Position numbers and translations under genes: made by a program
NCBI GenBank assembly: GCA_036752825.1
Contig: DAIORV010000011.1
Span: forward strand, 1-34,018
DNA: 34,018 nucleotides
Source of the DNA: UBA5177 sp002413265
GTDB lineage: Bacteria > Chloroflexota > UBA5177
Direction: 5' to 3'
The notes under the pieces: generated by a model
Seen by the model: the letters and a program-made list of their open reading frames with translations, nothing else
Database searches by the model: none
What the model was told of the DNA's origin: nothing
Shown here: piece by piece, positions 7,819-16,418 of the stretch
How the letters are laid out: the number at the start of each line of letters is the position of its first letter
How positions within the stretch are numbered: the stretch's first letter is position 1

Positions 7819-9051
7819 GTGGAGCATCCTGGGCAGCTGGATTTCGAAACACTCGCGGCCCATGCCGGCGCGCACCGCGCGACGGGGGAAACCAGGGCTA
7901 CCTCGTCGGCTCTGAGTCCGTCAACCACCTATACTTACGACTCCATCGCGGACGTGCACGCGGCTCTTGGACCTGACCCCCAGGGCTTCGCGTACTCGCG
8001 GAACTCCAACCCCACCGTCGCGACCTTTGAAGAAGTCATGGCGGAGCTCGAGGACGCCGAGGAGGTCGTGGCTTTCGGTTCCGGCATGGCGGCCATTCAC
8101 TCCGTGTTTCTCGGCATGGGTCTCGAAGCTGGTGACTCTGTCACGGTGGCGAGTGATCTTTATGGCGCAACCAGGTCACTCCTCAGCCTCCTCGCGTCCT
8201 TCGATGTGTCTGCACACTACGTGGACATCATGGACATCCGCGCCGTTGAGAGTGCCCTGAAGAATGCGCGATCTCGCCTTCTGTACCTGGAATCCATCTC
8301 TAATCCATTGCTCCGGGTGCCAGATATCAAGGCGTTGGTAAAGCTCGCTCATCGGCACCGAGCCGTTCTCGTCGTGGACAATACCTTTGCTAGCCCACTC
8401 CTAATCCGCCCTCTCCAGCACGGAGTGGACGTCGTTGTCCACAGCGCCACGAAGTACATTGCTGGCCATGGAGACGTAATGGCGGGGCTTGTGGCTGGAA
8501 CTGCGAGCACTGCCAGGCGAGTTCGAGCAGTTCGAACTGGGTCGGGCGGAATTCTAAGCCCATTCGACGCGTGGCTGGCCATGAGAGGTGTGAAAACGCT
8601 TCCGCTGAGGGTGGCACGACAATCGGACTCCGCCCTGGAAATGGCCCAGTGGCTGGAGAGCTGCCCGTGGATACGTCGCGTCTATTATCCCGGTCTCGCC
8701 AGCCACCCGCAGCACGAGCGCGCGGCCGAGCTTTTCGGCGGACGCTTCGGCGGAGTGGTTGCCTTCGACCTGTCCGGCAACAGGGAGACGACGCTCGCGT
8801 TCATCGATTCCTTACGGATTATTGGTTCCGCGACCACCCTGGGGGATGTCGTTTCCCTTGTGCTGTATCCGCCCCTCTCATCACATCGAATGCTTGATCC
8901 AAACGAGCTTCAAGCGGTTGGGATTGGCGACTCTCTGCTGCGCCTGTCCGTGGGGCTAGAAAGCGTCAGAGATCTTAAGGCCGACCTTCATCAGGCGGCT
9001 CTCGCAGTCGGCATTTCGCAAACGGAGACGGCCGCCTCATTGCTGACCTAA
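7819..9051 (+). CDS. Cystathionine gamma-synthase/lyase family PLP enzyme
   Basis: A fold-type I PLP enzyme of Cys/Met metabolism (trans-sulfuration). Visible motifs: YSRNSNPTVATFE (residues 59-71), FGSGMAAIHSV binding the PLP phosphate, VVDNTFASP with the pyridine-nitrogen Asp (187), and HSATKYIAGHGDV with the Schiff-base Lys212. GTG start with GGGGAGGG 8 nt upstream; 410 residues, usual length. Members include cystathionine gamma-synthase, cystathionine gamma-lyase and methionine gamma-lyase; sequence alone does not separate them here. It is a single gene with its own promoter, divergent from purA. Confidence 0.9.
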   Translation: MEHPGQLDFETLAAHAGAHRATGETRATSSALSPSTTYTYDSIADVHAALGPDPQGFAYSRNSNPTVATFEEVMAELEDAEEVVAFGSGMAAIHSVFLGMGLEAGDSVTVASDLYGATRSLLSLLASFDVSAHYVDIMDIRAVESALKNARSRLLYLESISNPLLRVPDIKALVKLAHRHRAVLVVDNTFASPLLIRPLQHGVDVVVHSATKYIAGHGDVMAGLVAGTASTARRVRAVRTGSGGILSPFDAWLAMRGVKTLPLRVARQSDSALEMAQWLESCPWIRRVYYPGLASHPQHERAAELFGGRFGGVVAFDLSGNRETTLAFIDSLRIIGSATTLGDVVSLVLYPPLSSHRMLDPNELQAVGIGDSLLRLSVGLESVRDLKADLHQAALAVGISQTETAASLLT

Positions 9052-9079
9052 CGTCCGTCTCATGGGTCAACCGCGGCGC

Positions 9080-9085
9080 TATAAT
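9080..9085 (+). promoter_or_regulatory. -10 box upstream of the EF-G paralogue
   Basis: Perfect TATAAT in the 97-nt gap before the EF-G-like gene; no clear -35 at 16-18 nt. Leader about 57 nt. Confidence 0.5.
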
Positions 9086-9148
9086 CACGGCACCGCTAAG
9101 GCAATCGCATGCAGGATTTGCAGCTAGTGGAACGGAATGAGGGATCAG

Positions 9149-11176
9149 ATGAAGGAGTACCCGACAGACCGCATCCGCAATGTGGCGGTGGCCTCCCACC
9201 AGGGTTCGGGGAAGACGTCCTTGGTCGAAGCCATGGCATTCACGGCAGGACACACCACCCGCATGGGCAAGGTGGAAGAGGGCAACACGGTATCCGATTG
9301 GGATCCAGATGAAGTCAAGCACCACATCTCCATAAATGCGACGGTGGTTCCCATTGAGTGGAAGGGCTACAAGCTCAACCTGATAGACACACCCGGCTAT
9401 GCCGATTTCGTGGGCGAGGTGCACGAGGCGTTGCGCGTCGCCGATGCGGTCCTATTCGTCGTCTCCGCAGTTGACGGACTCCAGGTGGGGACTGAGATGA
9501 CCTGGCAGTTGGCCGACGAGCGTGGGCTGGCCAAGCTGGTCCAGATCAACAAGATGGAGCGAGAGAATGCGGACTTCGACGGCGTTGTCGCTCAACTTCG
9601 GGAGCGTTTTGGTAGCCGCGTAGTCCCGGTGGAGGTGCCGATCGGGCAGGAGTCAAACTTCAAAGGAGTCGTCGACGTTCTGCGAGGCAAGGCGTATTCA
9701 TATGAGGGCGGAAAGGCCGCCGAAATGGCCATTCCCGCGGAGCTCACCGAGCAAATGGATCAGTATCGGCAGCAGTTAGTCGAATCGATCTGCGAAACGG
9801 ACGAAGAGCTGATGAACAAGTACTTCGAGGACGCGGAGCTCTCGAATGACGAGTTGATCGCAGCTCTTCATGGAGCCACCGCTCGCGGCGAAATTGTGCC
9901 CGTCGGTTGCGGTTCCGCTACCACTAACATGGGTGCTTCCGAGCTCATGGATGCGCTGATTAGTTACGTTCCCAGCCCGGCGGAAACATCGGACGGATTA
10001 AATGGCCAAACTGCTGCCTTTGTATTCAAGACAATCGCCGATCCGTACGTCGGGAAACTTTCGTATTTCCGGGTGTATGGCGGCGCCATCAAGCCGGACT
10101 CTCACGTCTGGAATGCGAACCGCAGTCACGACGAACACATCGGCCCCGTGCTGCTCACACGCGGCAAACATCAAGAAAACGTCGCGCAGGTGTCGGCGGG
10201 CGACATCGGCGCCGTGGCAAAACTACACGACACCCACACTGGGGACACGCTTACCTCGAAGGACAAACCGATTACCCTCGACGGAATCTCGTTTCCATCT
10301 CCTGCCTTCTCCGCGTCCGTGGTAGCTCAAACCAAGGCGGATCTGGACAAGCTAGGCCAGGCGCTGGCAAGGATATGTGAGGAAGACCCTACGCTTCACG
10401 TGGATAGAGATTCCGAGTCGGCGGAAACTATTCTGTCGGGCATCGGAGAGTCTCACCTGCAGATCACCGTGGAGCGGCTCAAGCGCAAGTTTGGTGTCAA
10501 TATCGAGCTCGGCGAGCCGAAGGTGCCGTACCGAGAAGCCATAACCGCCTCGGCAAAAGCCGAAGGTAGGCACAAGAAGCAGACTGGCGGCCGCGGACAG
10601 TTCGGCGATGTATGGGTCGCGTTCGAACCGTACCCCGAAGGGACCTTCGAATTCGTGAACAAGATCGTCGGCGGTGCGGTTCCGAAGCAGTACATTCCCG
10701 CGGTGGAAAAAGGCATCCAGGAGTCGATGCAGAAGGGTCCGCTCGCGGGTTACCCCGTCATTCACGTTCGCGCCACGCTATACGACGGCAAGTATCACGA
10801 CGTTGACTCTTCGGAGATGGCTTTTAAGATTGCCGGCTCTCTAGCCTTCAAAGAGGGCATGATGAAGTCGAACCCGGTGCTTCTAGAGCCTGTAATGAAC
10901 GTTGAGGTCGTGGTTCCCGAAGCCTACATGGGCGACGTGATTGGAGACCTGAATTCCCGTCGGGCTCGTGTGCTGGGAATGGAGCCTATCGGCGGCGGTA
11001 GACAGCGGGTGATGGCTCACGCACCAATGTCCGAGATGCAGCACTACGCAACTGTCCTACGATCCATCACACAGGGAAGAGGGGTCTTCACGATGAGTCT
11101 GCTCCAGTACGAGCAGGTGCCTCCTCACGAGGCGCAGAAGATCATCGATGCGCACGAGAAGATCCGGAAGGACTGA
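9149..11176 (+). CDS. Elongation factor G-like translational GTPase (EF-G paralogue)
   Basis: A five-domain EF-G-type GTPase acting on the ribosome. G1 is SHQGSGKTS (residues 16-24), not the AHIDAGKTT of canonical EF-G, and resembles the EF-G-2 class. G3 is DTPGYADF; G4 reads NKME (134-137) instead of NKxD. Domain IV motif GGRGQFGDVWV and the C-terminal MSLLQYEQVPPHEAQKI are present. 675 residues. ATG 9149 fits the GAGGG 5 nt upstream; ATG 9137 is also in frame. It stands alone, not in a str operon with rpsL/rpsG/tuf, which supports a secondary EF-G. The role could be translocation, ribosome recycling or a specialised function. Confidence 0.92.
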   Translation: MKEYPTDRIRNVAVASHQGSGKTSLVEAMAFTAGHTTRMGKVEEGNTVSDWDPDEVKHHISINATVVPIEWKGYKLNLIDTPGYADFVGEVHEALRVADAVLFVVSAVDGLQVGTEMTWQLADERGLAKLVQINKMERENADFDGVVAQLRERFGSRVVPVEVPIGQESNFKGVVDVLRGKAYSYEGGKAAEMAIPAELTEQMDQYRQQLVESICETDEELMNKYFEDAELSNDELIAALHGATARGEIVPVGCGSATTNMGASELMDALISYVPSPAETSDGLNGQTAAFVFKTIADPYVGKLSYFRVYGGAIKPDSHVWNANRSHDEHIGPVLLTRGKHQENVAQVSAGDIGAVAKLHDTHTGDTLTSKDKPITLDGISFPSPAFSASVVAQTKADLDKLGQALARICEEDPTLHVDRDSESAETILSGIGESHLQITVERLKRKFGVNIELGEPKVPYREAITASAKAEGRHKKQTGGRGQFGDVWVAFEPYPEGTFEFVNKIVGGAVPKQYIPAVEKGIQESMQKGPLAGYPVIHVRATLYDGKYHDVDSSEMAFKIAGSLAFKEGMMKSNPVLLEPVMNVEVVVPEAYMGDVIGDLNSRRARVLGMEPIGGGRQRVMAHAPMSEMQHYATVLRSITQGRGVFTMSLLQYEQVPPHEAQKIIDAHEKIRKD

Positions 11177-11178
11177 TC

Positions 11179-11215
11179 GCGCCTAGCCTCGGTAAATCGT
11201 CTGTCCGCTAGGCGT
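11179..11215. repeat. Inverted repeat after the EF-G paralogue
   Basis: CGCCTAGC (11180-11187) and GCTAGGCG (11207-11214) are perfect inverted arms around a 19-nt loop, starting 3 nt after the EF-G stop. No T-tract follows, so it is at best an unusual terminator or a 3' end stabiliser. Confidence 0.4.
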
Positions 11216-11251
11216 GAACCAGCCTCCGGGGAGAAGATTAACCCTGCGGAG

Positions 11252-11257
11252 TATAAT
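11252..11257 (+). promoter_or_regulatory. -10 box upstream of the DUF72 gene
   Basis: Perfect TATAAT. An ATG lies only 7 nt downstream (11265), opening a 10-codon frame that ends inside the start of the DUF72 gene. Confidence 0.5.
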
Positions 11258-11289
11258 AGAACAGATGTCTCAAGTGGCGGGAGGCGGAT

Positions 11290-12207
11290 TTGGCTAAGAT
11301 TCTTATAGGAACGGCTTCCTGGACGGATCCGACACTGCTGGCCACCGACTGGTACCCGACAGAGGCAACCAACGCCGAGGACCGGCTTCGCTATTACGCC
11401 TCCCAGTTTTCGCTTGTTGAAGTAGACAGCAGCTACTACGGATTACCCGCGGAGCAGACGGCAATCCTGTGGGCCGAGCGTACTCCGCCCAATTTCACCT
11501 TCGACTTCAAAGCCTTCAGGCTCTTCACAGGACACCCGACGCCACTAAAAGTCCTGCCCAAGGCCGTCCGTGAAAGCCTTCCTAACGAATTGAAAGGGAA
11601 GTCCAGCGTCTACTCGAAAGACTTGCCGAACGGGATGGTCGACGAGATGTGGGACATGTATCGGCAAGCGCTGATGCCGGTGCACAGCGCGGGCAAGCTG
11701 GGAGCCATTTTTTTGCAGTTTCCGAAATGGATCTTCCTTGGCCGTGACAGCCTGGAAATGCTGGAAGCGGCTCGGCGTCGGCTTCCCGACTACGCAATTG
11801 CAGTCGAGTTTCGAAATCCCAACTGGTTCTCTGAAAAGAACCGTCAGAGGACCTTCGACTTTCTTCGCGATCAGGGGATCGCCTATACGTCAATTGATGG
11901 GCCTCAAGGAACATCAGCGAGCGTCCCGCCAATCGCCGAGGCTACCACCGATTTTTCCGTGGTCCGTTTTCACGGCCGGCGGGTCGAGACCTGGGACAAA
12001 CCGGGGGTCGGAGTCGCGGAGAGGTTTAAATACCTTTACAACGAGGATGAGCTGCGCGAGTGGGTGCCCAAGATCGAGCACCTGGCCAAGGAGACGAAAG
12101 AAGTCCACGTCCTCATGAATAACTGCTACGCCGACTACGGAGTGCGGAACGCAAAGCAGCTCGAAGCGTTGCTTCAAATCACCCCTGCAACCATCGGTGC
12201 AAGCTGA
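11290..12207 (+). CDS. DUF72 (YecE) family protein
   Basis: A TIM-barrel-like protein of the DUF72/YecE family; biochemical function unknown. Family features: IGTASWTDP at the N-terminus, DSSYYGLP, FDFKAFRLFTGH, LGAIFLQFPKW, AVEFRNPNWF, VRFHGRR and the C-terminal VHVLMNNCYADYGVRNAKQL. 305 residues. Start is TTG 11290 with GGGAGG 5 nt upstream. Its TGA overlaps the proposed CTG start of queG, so the two are probably co-transcribed. Confidence 0.88.
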   Translation: MAKILIGTASWTDPTLLATDWYPTEATNAEDRLRYYASQFSLVEVDSSYYGLPAEQTAILWAERTPPNFTFDFKAFRLFTGHPTPLKVLPKAVRESLPNELKGKSSVYSKDLPNGMVDEMWDMYRQALMPVHSAGKLGAIFLQFPKWIFLGRDSLEMLEAARRRLPDYAIAVEFRNPNWFSEKNRQRTFDFLRDQGIAYTSIDGPQGTSASVPPIAEATTDFSVVRFHGRRVETWDKPGVGVAERFKYLYNEDELREWVPKIEHLAKETKEVHVLMNNCYADYGVRNAKQLEALLQITPATIGAS

Positions 12208-13430
12208 ACACCTCGCCCTATGACCTCTCAGCAAGAGCAAAAGCGCTGGGTAGGGAGGCCGGCTTTGATCTGGTTCGGATCACTGCCGCAACTCTTCTGA
12301 GCCCTGAGCTGGACACATACCGGCAATGGATCGAGCAGGGTCGTCAGGGCGATATGCGCTGGATCACCCAGCAGCACGCCGCCCGGTCCGCCGATCCGTC
12401 AAGTGTGTTGCCGGACGCAAAGAGCGTGATCTGCGTGGGTATGCGCTATTGGGACGGATTGCGCCCTACTGACACTGCGAACACGGGCAGGATCGCCCGC
12501 TATTCGTGGGGGAGGGATTACCACGCGGTGCTGGGGAAGCGTCTCGAGGAGTTCACGCGAAAGCTCGTGGAAGAAGTTGGCGGCAGCCACAAATGGTACG
12601 TCGATACCGGACCGCTAATGGACAAGGCTCTTGCTTCACGCGCGGGGCTTGGCTGGTACGGAAAAAACACGAACATCCTGTCGACGGAGTTCGGTTCGTG
12701 GATCTTGCTCGGAGAGATTGTCACGACGCTCGAGATCGAGGCCGATCGCCCGCTGCAGCGGGATTGCGGCGGTTGCCGCCTCTGCGTTGTCGCGTGCCCG
12801 ACCGGCGCACTGGGGCCGGACTACTCAATCGATAGCCGGAAGTGCATCTCGTACCTCACGATCGAGCATCGAGGACCCATTCCCGTCGAATACCGACCAC
12901 TGATCGGTTCGTGGGTGTTTGGGTGCGACATCTGCCAGGACGTGTGTCCACCGTCAATGGAACCTCATCTGAAGAGCAGTCGGGATCGCCACGCCTGGGC
13001 AGCGGAAGTGAAGAGCTATGTGAAAGGTGGAGATCCGATTTCGACTCCCTCAAGTGATGCCCATGTCGGATCTGGAGCGCCCACGGACCTCAGATCCGGC
13101 GTCGATCTTGTTTGGCTGCTTCGCATGACCCACGAAGAGTACCTGAAAACGTTTCGCGACTCGTCAATTCGTCGCGCCAAGCCGTGGATGCTCAGGCGGA
13201 ATGCAGCCGTCTGTCTCGGCAACGTAGGCACGCGAATGGCCGATGAGCCCCTGATCCAGGCACTTGAGGAAGACGAAGAACCCGTGGTGCGAGGCCATGC
13301 TGCCTGGAGCCTCGGACGCCTCGCTAATCGGAAAGTGACTCCGTTGCCGGTGGCCGCGCTTGTTTCCGCACTGTCCAAGGAGAGGGATCCGCTCGTCCGG
13401 GAAGAGATACGAGCCGTGCTTCCCGGTTAG
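12204..13430 (+). CDS. queG: Epoxyqueuosine reductase
   Basis: Last step of queuosine biosynthesis: cobalamin- and iron-sulfur-dependent reduction of epoxyqueuosine in tRNA. Two 4Fe-4S motifs are seen, CGGCRLCVVACP and CDICQDVCP, with GWYGKNTNIL before them; HEAT-like repeats close the protein (DEPLIQALEEDEEPVVRG). The conserved N-terminal part (DLSARAKALGREAGFDLVRI) is encoded upstream of the first in-frame ATG (12354). No ATG, GTG or TTG occurs there in frame. The best candidate is CTG 12204, overlapping the DUF72 TGA as CTGA, like the GTGA overlaps elsewhere in this window. That gives 408 residues. The gene call is firm; the start is not. Confidence 0.85.
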   Translation: MNTSPYDLSARAKALGREAGFDLVRITAATLLSPELDTYRQWIEQGRQGDMRWITQQHAARSADPSSVLPDAKSVICVGMRYWDGLRPTDTANTGRIARYSWGRDYHAVLGKRLEEFTRKLVEEVGGSHKWYVDTGPLMDKALASRAGLGWYGKNTNILSTEFGSWILLGEIVTTLEIEADRPLQRDCGGCRLCVVACPTGALGPDYSIDSRKCISYLTIEHRGPIPVEYRPLIGSWVFGCDICQDVCPPSMEPHLKSSRDRHAWAAEVKSYVKGGDPISTPSSDAHVGSGAPTDLRSGVDLVWLLRMTHEEYLKTFRDSSIRRAKPWMLRRNAAVCLGNVGTRMADEPLIQALEEDEEPVVRGHAAWSLGRLANRKVTPLPVAALVSALSKERDPLVREEIRAVLPG

Positions 13431-13459
13431 TCCCAGCAGTATGATTCCGCGGCTTTCGA

Positions 13460-14662
13460 TTAAGTTGCGGGAACTGCTTCTCCGATGAGCCCTAACGTGC
13501 GTCCGACCGACTCGAAGGCATCTAGCGCCGCATCCAGATCTTGTCTGGAGTGGGTCGCCGTAACGATTGTTCGCACGCGCGACTTTGCATCCGGAACGAT
13601 GGGGAAACCAATTCCCTGCGCAAACACGCCGGCAGCAAAAAGCCGGTCGCTCAGCTCCATGGCCCGCTTTCCGCTGCCCGCGATAACGGGCGTTATAGGG
13701 CTTTGACTGTGGCCCGTGTCGAAGCCCAAACGCTCGAGTCCGGACTTGAAATGGCGCGTGTTTTCCCACAGACGATCGATGAGCTCCGGCTCATCCAGAA
13801 GTACATCTATCGCAGCACTGCAAGCCGCGGCCACAGCTGGAGGATGGCTGGTACTGAAGAGGAAGGGACGACCTTTGTGGATGAGCAGGTCGCGCAGGCT
13901 CTGAGTAGATGCCACGTAACCACCGAGCACACCGACGGCTTTTGATAGGGTCCCGACCTGGACGTGCACTCGGCCGTTTAGACCGAAGTGGTCGATCGTG
14001 CCACGGCCATTGCGGCCGAACACGCCACTCGCGTGTGCATCGTCGACGTAGACCATCGCTCCATATCGCTCAGCAAGCTCGACGATTTCCGGCAGCCGTG
14101 CAACGTCTCCGTCCATGCTGAAAACGCCGTCGGTGACTACCAGACGTCTGCGCGCTCCCTGCGTTTCCTTCAGTGCAGATTCGAGCGCGTCCATATCGGA
14201 ATGGCCCCAGATTTTTCTCTGCGCCTTGGTCAGGCGAATTCCGTCGATGATGCTTGCATGATTCAGCTCATCGCTCAGAACCGCGTCGCCATCCTCGACC
14301 AGTACGGGAATGATACCGCTGTTACAGGTGAACCCAGACTGAAAGACGAGGGCCGCTTCGGTCCGTTTGAACGCCGCGAGTTTCTGCTCCAGCTCCTCGT
14401 GCACACTCATCGTGCCGGCGACTGCCCTGACAGAGCCGGACCCGGCGCCCAGTTCTCTGGTTGCGACTAACGCCGCATCGACAATTCTCGGATGAGTGGT
14501 CAGGCCAAGATAGTTGTTGGAGGAGAGATTGATGACCTCCTTGCCGTCAAAGACGGCCCGAGGCAGTTGGGGTCCCGAAAGATCTCGCAAAGGGCGAAAT
14601 AGTCCTGTCTCTCGGAGAGCATCGATCTCGCCGTCAATCCATTCCATGCCATCAAGGGTCAT
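13460..14662 (-). CDS. kbl: Glycine C-acetyltransferase (2-amino-3-ketobutyrate CoA ligase)
   Basis: A PLP-dependent alpha-oxoamine synthase that splits 2-amino-3-ketobutyrate with CoA into glycine and acetyl-CoA. Motifs: NYLGLTTHPRIVDAAL, FQSGFTCNSG, DELNHASIIDGIRL, DGVFSMDGD, VDDAHASGVFG and GTLSKAVGVLGGYV with PLP Lys241. 400 residues. ATG with GGAGG 8 nt upstream. The family includes 8-amino-7-oxononanoate synthase (BioF), but the adjacent threonine dehydrogenase 31 nt upstream strongly favours Kbl and the threonine-degradation pathway. Confidence 0.9.
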   Translation of the reverse strand: MTLDGMEWIDGEIDALRETGLFRPLRDLSGPQLPRAVFDGKEVINLSSNNYLGLTTHPRIVDAALVATRELGAGSGSVRAVAGTMSVHEELEQKLAAFKRTEAALVFQSGFTCNSGIIPVLVEDGDAVLSDELNHASIIDGIRLTKAQRKIWGHSDMDALESALKETQGARRRLVVTDGVFSMDGDVARLPEIVELAERYGAMVYVDDAHASGVFGRNGRGTIDHFGLNGRVHVQVGTLSKAVGVLGGYVASTQSLRDLLIHKGRPFLFSTSHPPAVAAACSAAIDVLLDEPELIDRLWENTRHFKSGLERLGFDTGHSQSPITPVIAGSGKRAMELSDRLFAAGVFAQGIGFPIVPDAKSRVRTIVTATHSRQDLDAALDAFESVGRTLGLIGEAVPAT

Positions 14663-14693
14663 GCCATTTCCTCCACGTTCCCAGCTTGCCTAC

Positions 14694-15809
14694 TCAATTG
14701 TCGGATAGACCTGGCGGACGTAGGACCACCTTTCCAGATTGACCTGACCGCACCAGCTCAAACGCATCCTCGAAGTTTTCCAGAGGCATGCGATGCGTGA
14801 TGGCCGTTGACAGGTCCATCCCGGATTCGAGAAACCCTCGAGTCTGGAACCAGGTCTGCCATATTCGCCTGCCAGAAATTCCTTGAACCGTGGCGCCTTT
14901 GAAGATCACACCGTCGGCGAGGTCTACCTCGAGCGGCTCCGACGGAATGCCAAGGAGGGAGACGTACCCTCCGAAGCGCAAGGCCTGCAGTCCCTGACTA
15001 ATAGCTTGAGGACTCCCGGACATTTCCAGGACTACATCAGCGCCCTCGCCGCCGGTCTCCTCTCTAATGCTCTCGACGACGTCTTCGGTCTTCGGATCGA
15101 TGACCACGTGTGACCCCATCGCGAGTGCCAGCTCGCGCCGATAGTCGCTAGGCTCCACGGTCATGATGCGCTTTGCACCGGAGGCACGCGATATCGGTAC
15201 GGCGAACAGTCCGATGGGCCCCGCTCCAAAAATCGCTACAGTCGAACCGGCAATTGGAGCGGAGAGAGCCGCATGAACGGCATTGCCCATCGGCTCCTGA
15301 ATCGTGGCGATCTCAGGCGGGAACCTGCGTTCCGTGGGCCAGGCGTTCTGCCATGGGATGGCTACATATTGGGCGAAGGCGCCAGGTCGATCTACTCCTA
15401 TGATTTGCACCTGCCGGCAGATGTGCTGTAGCCCGTGCGTGCATTCGTAGCAGCTGCCACAAGCCACGTGGCTCTCTGCGGCGACGTAGCTACCCAGGAA
15501 GGTCGACGGAACCTCGGCGCCGACCGCGACGACGTCTCCCGCGAACTCGTGTCCGAAAACGAGCGGAGGATGCACCCGTCCTTGAGCCCACCGGTCCCAC
15601 AGGTAAATGTGCAGGTCCGTGCCGCAGATAGAAGCTGCCCGAACTCGGATGAGAACCTCAGACGGCCCAACCGGCGGCACCGGCACGGTCTCCAGCGTCG
15701 CCCCTGGTGAAGAGGACGCCTTTAGTAGAGCGGTCATCTCTCGTGGAACCGCCTCTAACTGGCGGATCGAGCTGGGAATGGGCTCCTCGACCATTGGTGT
15801 CGAGCGCAT
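14694..15809 (-). CDS. tdh: L-threonine 3-dehydrogenase (zinc alcohol dehydrogenase family)
   Basis: Oxidises threonine to 2-amino-3-ketobutyrate with NAD+, the substrate of the next gene. Zinc features: ICGTDLHIYLWD, GHEFAGDVV, and the structural-zinc cysteines CGSCYECTHGLQHIC. NAD site: IFGAGPIGLFAV. The C-terminal segment ITHRMPLENFEDAFEL...SGQSGKVVL matches Tdh closely. The family body starts at MTALLK (ATG 15737, 347 residues), but ATG 15809 has GGAG 6 nt upstream and coding-like base use between them, so I give the longer form (371 residues). A TATAGT box at 15861-15866 may be its own promoter, just upstream of the hpt stop. Confidence 0.88.
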   Translation of the reverse strand: MRSTPMVEEPIPSSIRQLEAVPREMTALLKASSSPGATLETVPVPPVGPSEVLIRVRAASICGTDLHIYLWDRWAQGRVHPPLVFGHEFAGDVVAVGAEVPSTFLGSYVAAESHVACGSCYECTHGLQHICRQVQIIGVDRPGAFAQYVAIPWQNAWPTERRFPPEIATIQEPMGNAVHAALSAPIAGSTVAIFGAGPIGLFAVPISRASGAKRIMTVEPSDYRRELALAMGSHVVIDPKTEDVVESIREETGGEGADVVLEMSGSPQAISQGLQALRFGGYVSLLGIPSEPLEVDLADGVIFKGATVQGISGRRIWQTWFQTRGFLESGMDLSTAITHRMPLENFEDAFELVRSGQSGKVVLRPPGLSDN

Positions 15810-15881
15810 TGACAACTCCGATTCCCCCGCGGCGCTGCCGGCCGCGCTACCCACGCCCTCACTATACCGAGGCAGAGGTTC

Positions 15882-16418
15882 CTAAACAGGACGAGCTACG
15901 TATATTGCCGGAAGATTTCTGTACCCCTCGTTGTAGTCGAGCCCATAGCCCAAAACAAAGGCATTCGGAATCGTGAATCCGACGTATTCAATCTTGACGC
16001 GAAACTTTCGCGAACCCGGCTTGTCCAGAAGGGCGCAAAGGCTTACGGAGGCAGGGTTGTGACTTGCCAGATGACGGCGTAGCCACGACGCGGTCAGGCC
16101 CGTGTCCACGATGTCCTCGACTAGGAGTACATCGGTTCCGGCTATCGGCATGTGGATGTCGCTGTGCAAGCGTACCTCGCCCGTCGACCCCGTTCCAGCG
16201 TAAGAAGAGGCCTGCAAGAAATCGAGGTGCGTGTGGACCGTGAGGTGCTTCAGCAAGTCGATGGCAAAAAAGCAGGCTCCTTTGAGAACCACGATGACCG
16301 AGAGCGGGCGCTCCCTGTTCTCAAAATCCTGATTGATCTGGTGGGCAAGCTCTCGCACCTTGCTCTGGATCGCCTCCTGGGTTATCAGGGGCCTTTCCAG
16401 CTCGATCTCGTCAATCAC
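15882..16418 (-). CDS. hpt: Hypoxanthine phosphoribosyltransferase
   Basis: Purine salvage: hypoxanthine (and usually guanine) plus PRPP to IMP/GMP, feeding purA. The PRPP-binding signature VLLVEDIVDTGLTASWL is at residues 97-113; VVLKGACFFAIDLL, SSYAGTGSTGEV and YVGFTIPNAFVLGYGLDYNE are typical of the family. 178 residues, usual length. GTG start directly follows the TAG of the lipoprotein gene with no spacer, so translation is probably coupled to it. Confidence 0.94.
   Translation of the reverse strand: MIDEIELERPLITQEAIQSKVRELAHQINQDFENRERPLSVIVVLKGACFFAIDLLKHLTVHTHLDFLQASSYAGTGSTGEVRLHSDIHMPIAGTDVLLVEDIVDTGLTASWLRRHLASHNPASVSLCALLDKPGSRKFRVKIEYVGFTIPNAFVLGYGLDYNEGYRNLPAIYVARPV

Noticed and set aside
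15738..15854. Full 39-residue N-terminal extension of threonine dehydrogenase from GTG 15854
   Set aside because: No proper ribosome spacing, and it begins at or before the likely transcription start from TATAGT; only the part from ATG 15809 is supportable.
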